Part shown: piece by piece, positions 8,020 through 11,447 of the stretch | Layout of the letters: the number at the start of each line of letters is the position of its first letter | Numbering within the stretch: position 1 is the stretch's first letter | Origin: Flavobacteriales bacterium | Lineage (GTDB): Bacteria; Bacteroidota; Bacteroidia; Flavobacteriales; Crocinitomicaceae | NCBI GenBank assembly: GCA_947375085.1 | Contig: CANCEQ010000093.1 | Location: 1 to 11,447 of the forward strand | Reading direction: 5' to 3' | Length of the DNA: 11,447 nt | Notes under the pieces: model-generated | What the model was told of the DNA's origin: nothing | Database searches by the model: none | What the model saw: only the letters and a program-made list of their open reading frames with translations | Made by a program: the position numbers and the translations under genes

Positions 8020-8033
8020 TAGAAAAGCAAATT

Positions 8034-8065
8034 AAAAAAGCCTCCAAATTGGAGGCTTTTTTTTT
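8034..8065. terminator. Bidirectional Rho-independent terminator between convergent genes
   Basis: A 14-bp perfect stem (8034-8047 with 8049-8062) has a GC-rich GCCTCC/GGAGGC core, with the innermost A-T pairs open as the loop. An A run precedes it (8034-8039) and a T run follows it (8057-8065), so it can end transcripts from both sides: the isomerase gene (stop at 8019) and the leftward sigma-factor unit (stop at 8096). Confidence 0.93.
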
Positions 8066-8095
8066 GAGGAAATATTTCTCTTATATTTTTTCAAT

Positions 8096-8305
8096 CTATT
8101 TCGATTCGAAATACATCAAATACAAAATCAATCCCAGTAGAAATAGGTATAAAAACAATTTAGGATCTTTGTACAAAGGTTTTTTAGGACGTTTTACAAT
8201 TCGTTCATAATCATGGGAAAGACGTGAAAAATCCTTGTAACGATTGATTTGCTCTCTCGTAGGCTCTTTCTTTTTAGCTTCTTTATTTAAAGTGAACTTT
8301 CTCAT
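8096..8305 (-). CDS. Small basic single-pass (tail-anchored) membrane protein, function unknown
   Basis: The 69-residue protein has a strongly basic, hydrophilic N-terminal part (1-48, rich in Lys, Arg and Glu, with RYKDFSRLSHDYERIVKR). One hydrophobic helix follows at about 50-66 and a three-residue tail. The basic N-terminus should stay in the cytoplasm. Its ATG overlaps the stop of the sigma-factor gene in ATGA (8302-8305), so the two are translated from one message. There is no CxxC or HxxxCxxC zinc-binding motif of classical anti-sigma factors and no extracytoplasmic domain to sense signals. A role in holding or modulating the sigma factor is only suggested by the overlap. I do not recognise the family. 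The gene is judged real because of the overlap, the clean TM segment and the shared terminator downstream. Confidence 0.78.
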   Translation of the reverse strand: MRKFTLNKEAKKKEPTREQINRYKDFSRLSHDYERIVKRPKKPLYKDPKLFLYLFLLGLILYLMYFESK

Positions 8306-8868
8306 CTTAATACGTTCCAGTTTTTATTCATTTTCTCTAAAATACGATAGATACGCATTTTAGCATTTGCTTCTGATATAGTATAAATATCGGCAATTTC
8401 CTTGAAACTTAATTCTTGAAAAAAGCGCAATTCAATCAAATCAATACTTTCTTGCGGCAAAGCATTCAATTCATGCATTAATTTTTCTTGATCTGATTCG
8501 GACATATAATTTCCTAAATTAGCTTCTTCTAATAAATGAGTAAATTGCCTCTCCTCTACTTCTATAGAAACCTCTTTATTAATGCCTCTAAAGAAAAGAT
8601 TTACCTCATTTTGAGCAATTCTATACAGCCAACTACTAAATGGAAATCCACGATCTTCGTATTTTTCAATACTTGACATAGCTTTTAAGAAAGTTTGTTG
8701 AGTAAGATCACCCGAATTTGCTTCATCTCCTCCTAAACGCTTAAAAATGAATCGAAAGATTATTTCAAAATAGCGTTCGTATAAAACCCCAAAATGCACA
8801 TGGTTTACTTTCGCTAGTGTTACTAGTTCTGCATCCGATAATTGGGCTCTATTTTTCTTCTTAAACAA
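8302..8868 (-). CDS. ECF-type RNA polymerase sigma factor (sigma-70 family)
   Basis: Alternative sigma factor of 188 residues. Region 2 spans about 20-96, including FGVLYERYFEIIFRFIFKRL, the -10-recognition helix DLTQQTFLKAM (54-64) and SSWLYRIAQNEVNLFFR (78-94). Region 4 spans about 129-182, with ALPQESIDLIELRFF, LSFKEIADIYTISEANAK and RIYRILEKM forming the helix-turn-helix. There is no sigma-3 region, which defines the ECF group. The start is TTG at 8866-8868: reading upstream in frame, a stop (TAA) comes only four codons earlier with no ATG between, and the first internal ATG is at codon 64, inside region 2. It overlaps a small membrane-protein gene by ATGA. No recognisable anti-sigma factor adjoins. 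The upstream TACTTTTC (8907 to 8900) is a weak -7 candidate with one mismatch. Target genes are unknown. Confidence 0.93.
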   Translation of the reverse strand: MFKKKNRAQLSDAELVTLAKVNHVHFGVLYERYFEIIFRFIFKRLGGDEANSGDLTQQTFLKAMSSIEKYEDRGFPFSSWLYRIAQNEVNLFFRGINKEVSIEVEERQFTHLLEEANLGNYMSESDQEKLMHELNALPQESIDLIELRFFQELSFKEIADIYTISEANAKMRIYRILEKMNKNWNVLR

Positions 8869-8946
8869 TTTGTGTTTTTAGGTGTAATACAATTCGTTTG
8901 AAAAGTAACATGGTTTGGTAATTTTTTTTAATATTCATATTGAATA

Positions 8947-8995
8947 ATTTCATAATTGTAGGGATAGGGCATGCCCTATCCTACAATTATGAAAT
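8947..8995. repeat. Long near-perfect palindrome (REP-like hairpin)
   Basis: The left arm 8947-8971 (25 bases) and right arm 8972-8995 (24 bases) are exact reverse complements except for one extra G in the GGG at 8961-8963. They meet at the perfect core GGGCATGCCC with no spacer. The arms have an AT-rich outer part (ATTTCATAATTGTAGG) and a GC-rich inner part, in a genome that is otherwise AT-rich. No T run follows on either strand, so it does not look like an ordinary terminator. It begins six bases beyond the stop of the leftward secreted-protein gene and lies upstream of the sigma-factor gene. The GTAGG...CCTAC design resembles REP-type palindromes spread by Y1 (RAYT) transposases, a comparison from general knowledge. 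A smaller hairpin, TATTCA-TAT-TGAATA, lies alongside at 8932-8946. Confidence 0.75.
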
Positions 8996-9001
8996 ATGAA
9001 A

Positions 9002-9529
9002 TCAATCATTAATACTGTAAACGATTTTTTGAAAATCAGCTTTAAATTTTGCCTTATTTGCTTCAGTACACCAAGAAAGCACTTTATAATATGCCTCTTT
9101 TGTTTCTACAATGCCAATTAAATAATAAATTGTTGTTTCAGCGTCTTTATCATAATACTGTAAATCAGCCTCAATAAAGTTGATTTCACCTTTAGTTGTC
9201 AAAATTGGTTTGGATACTTTTCTTTTAGGCTCATCTTTCACAAAATCAGTAATGAAACCTTCATAAAATTCAGTTAGTGATGTGTATGTTAACTCAGCTA
9301 TTTTTAACTCTTCTTTATTGTCTTCAATTACAAAACCATATACATCTTTTACATCATTTTTATATTGAAAGATAGCTACGTCGTTTAAGCCAACAGTTCT
9401 AATCATGTAATCAGGAATACTAATGTTGAATTCATGTCCTGCTCTAAAAGGTTTTAATGTCACTTGAGAAAATAAAGAACTGCAAATAAAAGCGAATGCA
9501 ATTACTAAAATTGATGTTGTTTTTTTCAT
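9002..9529 (-). CDS. Secreted protein of PsbP-like appearance, function unknown
   Basis: The 175-residue protein has a signal peptide (1-22: MKKTT, hydrophobic core, SSLFSQ). The mature part has the rhythm of the Mog1/PsbP-like fold: an early FNISIPDYM strand, AIFQYKN, YGFVIEDN, a helix around LTEFYEGFITDF, then the strand pair INFIEADLQYYD and IYYLIGIVETKEAYYKVLSW, and a final amphipathic helix KAKFKADFQKIVYSI. This fold assignment is inference from pattern, as no catalytic motif is seen. It probably acts in the periplasm or at the surface, since there is no lipobox Cys. It appears to be a single gene with a candidate promoter near 9600 and the long palindrome just past its stop codon. Confidence 0.82.
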   Translation of the reverse strand: MKKTTSILVIAFAFICSSLFSQVTLKPFRAGHEFNISIPDYMIRTVGLNDVAIFQYKNDVKDVYGFVIEDNKEELKIAELTYTSLTEFYEGFITDFVKDEPKRKVSKPILTTKGEINFIEADLQYYDKDAETTIYYLIGIVETKEAYYKVLSWCTEANKAKFKADFQKIVYSIND

Positions 9530-9596
9530 CGTTTTGTTTTTAAAGATTTAAATTAGTGGCAGTTATACTTTATCGCTGAATAGTTTTATTTCGGAG

Positions 9597-9604
9597 CAAA
9601 AATA
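9597..9604 (-). promoter_or_regulatory. Candidate -7 promoter element for the secreted-protein gene
   Basis: Read on the minus strand, 9604 to 9597 is TATTTTTG, an exact match to the Bacteroidota -7 consensus TAnnTTTG. Transcription would begin near 9591, giving a leader of about 62 bases before the ATG at 9529. The nearest TTG upstream (9633-9631) is 26 bases away, further than the usual -33 spacing, so support for the second element is weak. Confidence 0.4.
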
Positions 9605-9645
9605 ATTCTTTTTTTTAAAAATTAGCTATTCAATTATATAACAAA

Positions 9646-10242
9646 TTAAACTATACTCCTAAACGTTAGATTAATACGAGCAGATCTCACCAATTTAGTT
9701 GGCGCCAATTTATGTGACCAAAACGATTGTATTTCATCTTTCATCACCAATAGACTTCCATTTTCTAGTAAAATAGTGATCGACAATTTATCTTTTTTAT
9801 GTTTGAAGGAGAATTTGCGTTCAGCACCAAAACTAACAGATGCAATGACGCCATTTTTTTCTAATTCTTTTTCATCATCAGAATGCCAGCCCATTCCTTC
9901 TTCTCCAGAATGGTACAAATTCAGTAAACAAGAATTGAATGTTGAACCTATTCGTTCTTCAATCAATGATTTAATCTCGAGTAATTCTTTTGTCCAAACA
10001 ATCGCTTTTTTTGTTGTATTTGAATAGGTATATTCAATTCCGTTATCTCCATACCAAGCTACTTTTCGTTTGGTAATAATCTTCTTTCCAAAAAGAATAA
10101 TTTCATCGTTTTTCCACTCTACAGAATTCAATAAAGCTTCAAAATAATAAGTAGCATCCATTGATGAAAAAACTGGACCGTAATAATTTAGGGTACCATC
10201 TTTAGGTAATAGGTTCGTTTTTTCGTTGGAGAAGAGATCCAT
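9646..10242 (-). CDS. AlkB-family 2-oxoglutarate/Fe(II)-dependent dioxygenase (DNA alkylation repair)
   Basis: Oxidative demethylase expected to remove alkyl groups such as 1-methyladenine and 3-methylcytosine from nucleic acid, using Fe(II), oxygen and 2-oxoglutarate. In the 198-residue protein the iron ligands are His120 and Asp122 in GMGWHSDDE, and His177 in SFWSHKLAPT. Arg189 and Arg195 in RINLTFR fit the 2-oxoglutarate-binding arginines. NLYHSGEEGMGWHSDDE is close to the ALKBH2/3-like branch of the family rather than E. coli AlkB. VAWYGDNGIEYTYS (61-74) is the usual substrate-lid region. All key residues are present. I chose ATG at 10242; a GTG at 10245 directly before it, overlapping the last base of the upstream TAG, is also possible. 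It is co-directional and almost overlapping with the ATPase gene, so probably transcribed with it. No Ada-type gene is in the window. Confidence 0.94.
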   Translation of the reverse strand: MDLFSNEKTNLLPKDGTLNYYGPVFSSMDATYYFEALLNSVEWKNDEIILFGKKIITKRKVAWYGDNGIEYTYSNTTKKAIVWTKELLEIKSLIEERIGSTFNSCLLNLYHSGEEGMGWHSDDEKELEKNGVIASVSFGAERKFSFKHKKDKLSITILLENGSLLVMKDEIQSFWSHKLAPTKLVRSARINLTFRSIV

Positions 10243-10244
10243 CA

Positions 10245-11447
10245 CTATTTTTCAAAAATGGTTTTAAGACCAATGCTATATAACGGAATATTTGTTAACC
10301 ATGATTCTTCTCTATAATCTGAAAGTGAAGTACGATAGCAATGAATTTCAGGATGTTTAAGTGAAAAAGTCTTCAAGGATTTGGCTTGTAAATTTTCACC
10401 TGCTTTTACTTCTAAAGGTATAATCTTGTTATCTTTTTCGAAAATAAAATCTATTTCAGCCGAACCAGAATCATTCGACCAATAGTGAACTTGATTTTTT
10501 TTCGTTTGAATCAATTCTTGTAACACATACTGTTCTGTCAAAGCTCCTTTGAATTCATTAAACAAACTATCATTCTCTACTAAAATTCTAGCGTTTAAAT
10601 TCCCCAATGCTCCTAGTAATCCAATATCGATGACATACAATTTAAATATTCCTAAATCACTATACGCCGCTAATGGGACATTGCTTTTTTTTGTTCTTTG
10701 AATCTTATAAATTAAGCCATAATCTTCTAACCACCATAAAGCCAATTCAAAATCTTTTGCGCGTGCTCCTTCTTTGATTAAACCGTAAACAAATTTTTTA
10801 TTTTCTTTCGCTAATTGACTGATTACAGAATTCCAGATCATTCGAATTCTCGGTATAATCTCTGTCGGTGCGTGCTTTGAAAAATCTTGTTCGTACGATG
10901 TTAAGATATTTTGTTGAATGATTCTTACGTTGTTATAATCTTCGTCTTCAATAAAATTTTTAACAACTTCAGGCATTCCTCCTACGTAATAATATTGCTT
11001 TAATAATTGGGTGTACTTTGATTTAAACGTTTCGATCAAAGTCCAATCTTTTTCTTGTAATAGATTGAATAGATTTGTATTACCAGTAGCTTTCAAAAAT
11101 TCTCCAAAATTCAATGGATATAAATTTAAAAATTCAACCTGCCCTACGGGAAATGAGGTTTGTTGTTTAAGTGCAATTCCAAGTAAAGAACCTGCACCAA
11201 TTAAATGTAATTCAGACAATTCCTCATTAAAATATTTTAAAGCGGTCAAACCTCCTTTTGTTTCTTGAATCTCATCTAAAATCAAAAGTGTTTTTCCGAA
11301 TTCGATTTTTTGATTCGCATGAATTTCAATTAATTTAATGATTCTTTGAGGATTATAATCGGTTTCAAAAATTCCTCTTAATTGAATTTCTTTTTCGAAA
11401 TTAATGTAAATGAAAGTCGAGAATTCTGTTTTTCCAAAATTCTTCAT
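10245..11447 (-). CDS. AAA_14/DUF4143 ATPase with C-terminal PD-(D/E)xK-like motif (5' end beyond window)
   Basis: At least 400 residues are present. The ATG at the window edge (11445-11447) is almost certainly an internal Met. The family normally starts some 40 residues earlier with a P-loop of the GARQVGKT type, and the visible protein opens in the strand-helix after it (KTEFSTFIYINFEKE). Counting from that Met, Walker B is TLLILDEIQE (53-62) and the sensor-like strand is LHLIGAGSLLGI (80-91). PVGQVEFLNLYPLNFGEFL (100-118) is a family signature. The rest is a helical DUF4143 region. SAEIDFIFEKDNKIIPLEVKAG (from 329) supplies E331/D333 and the E346-V-K348 pair of a PD-(D/E)xK nuclease-like core. 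These proteins are common and mobile in Bacteroidota and archaea. Their biological role is not established. TAG at 10247-10245 touches the AlkB start. Confidence 0.92.
   Translation of the reverse strand: MKNFGKTEFSTFIYINFEKEIQLRGIFETDYNPQRIIKLIEIHANQKIEFGKTLLILDEIQETKGGLTALKYFNEELSELHLIGAGSLLGIALKQQTSFPVGQVEFLNLYPLNFGEFLKATGNTNLFNLLQEKDWTLIETFKSKYTQLLKQYYYVGGMPEVVKNFIEDEDYNNVRIIQQNILTSYEQDFSKHAPTEIIPRIRMIWNSVISQLAKENKKFVYGLIKEGARAKDFELALWWLEDYGLIYKIQRTKKSNVPLAAYSDLGIFKLYVIDIGLLGALGNLNARILVENDSLFNEFKGALTEQYVLQELIQTKKNQVHYWSNDSGSAEIDFIFEKDNKIIPLEVKAGENLQAKSLKTFSLKHPEIHCYRTSLSDYREESWLTNIPLYSIGLKTIFEK

Noticed and set aside
7701..8030. Minus-strand open frame of 109 codons inside the isomerase gene
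   Set aside because: It is fully antisense to a conserved domain of the isomerase and shows no protein-family pattern of its own.
8947..8995. Palindrome considered as a Rho-independent terminator of the 9002-9529 gene
   Set aside because: On the minus strand the stem is followed by a mixed AT sequence and then an A run, with no T tract. The same holds on the plus strand.
9776..10027. Plus-strand open frame inside the AlkB gene
   Set aside because: It is antisense to the catalytic core of AlkB and has no recognisable features.
10243..10245. GTG start for the AlkB-like gene
   Set aside because: An ATG follows immediately and gives the usual N-terminus; GTG would add one residue only and cannot be excluded.
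11445..11447. ATG at the window edge as the true start of the ATPase
   Set aside because: The family needs a P-loop N-terminal to this point, so the gene most likely continues beyond the window rather than being naturally truncated.

Overview
The window is AT-rich, densely coding DNA from a member of the Bacteroidota, most likely a Flavobacteriales species. Supporting signs are a PorP/SprF-type outer-membrane protein next to a gliding-motility C-terminal (CHU_C) cargo protein, both typical of the type IX secretion system (T9SS). Exported proteins have signal peptides ending in Ser-Gln or Ala-Gln. There are no clear Shine-Dalgarno sequences ahead of most starts, and the family of each recognisable protein is typical of flavobacteria. 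The genus cannot be fixed from the sequence alone.

Layout. 1-702 (+) is the 3' part of sdhB (succinate dehydrogenase/fumarate reductase iron-sulfur subunit), closed by a strong hairpin terminator. A 267-base intergenic region follows and carries an imperfect palindromic repeat built on CACATAAG. 970-1698 (-) encodes an outer-membrane lipoprotein with barrel-like sequence. Divergent from it, 1806-3365 (+) is a two-gene unit: an exported TPR protein and a free-standing GyrI-like effector-binding domain. Convergent with that, 3368-5613 (-) is a two-gene unit with a 4-base overlap: a CHU_C (type B) T9SS cargo protein followed by its probable SprF-like partner. 5818-8019 (+) is a membrane-anchored PpiD/SurA-type peptidyl-prolyl isomerase, ended by a bidirectional terminator. 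It is shared with 8096-8868 (-), an ECF sigma factor overlapping a small basic tail-anchored protein. A long, nearly perfect palindrome at 8947-8995 separates these from 9002-9529 (-), a secreted protein of PsbP-like appearance. The window ends with 9646-10242 (-), an AlkB-type 2-oxoglutarate dioxygenase, and 10245-11447 (-), an AAA_14/DUF4143 ATPase whose N-terminus with the P-loop lies beyond the window edge.

How the genes fit together. Most of the window serves the cell envelope: T9SS cargo and partner, periplasmic folding, a lipoprotein and two secreted proteins. The rest covers respiration (sdhB), transcriptional control (the sigma factor) and DNA repair (AlkB). Nothing seen here amounts to a clear new defence or mobile system. 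The items most worth a second look are the long palindrome at 8947-8995, the intergenic repeat at 788-866, the sigma factor paired with an uncharacterised membrane protein, and the small self-contained cargo/SprF pair.
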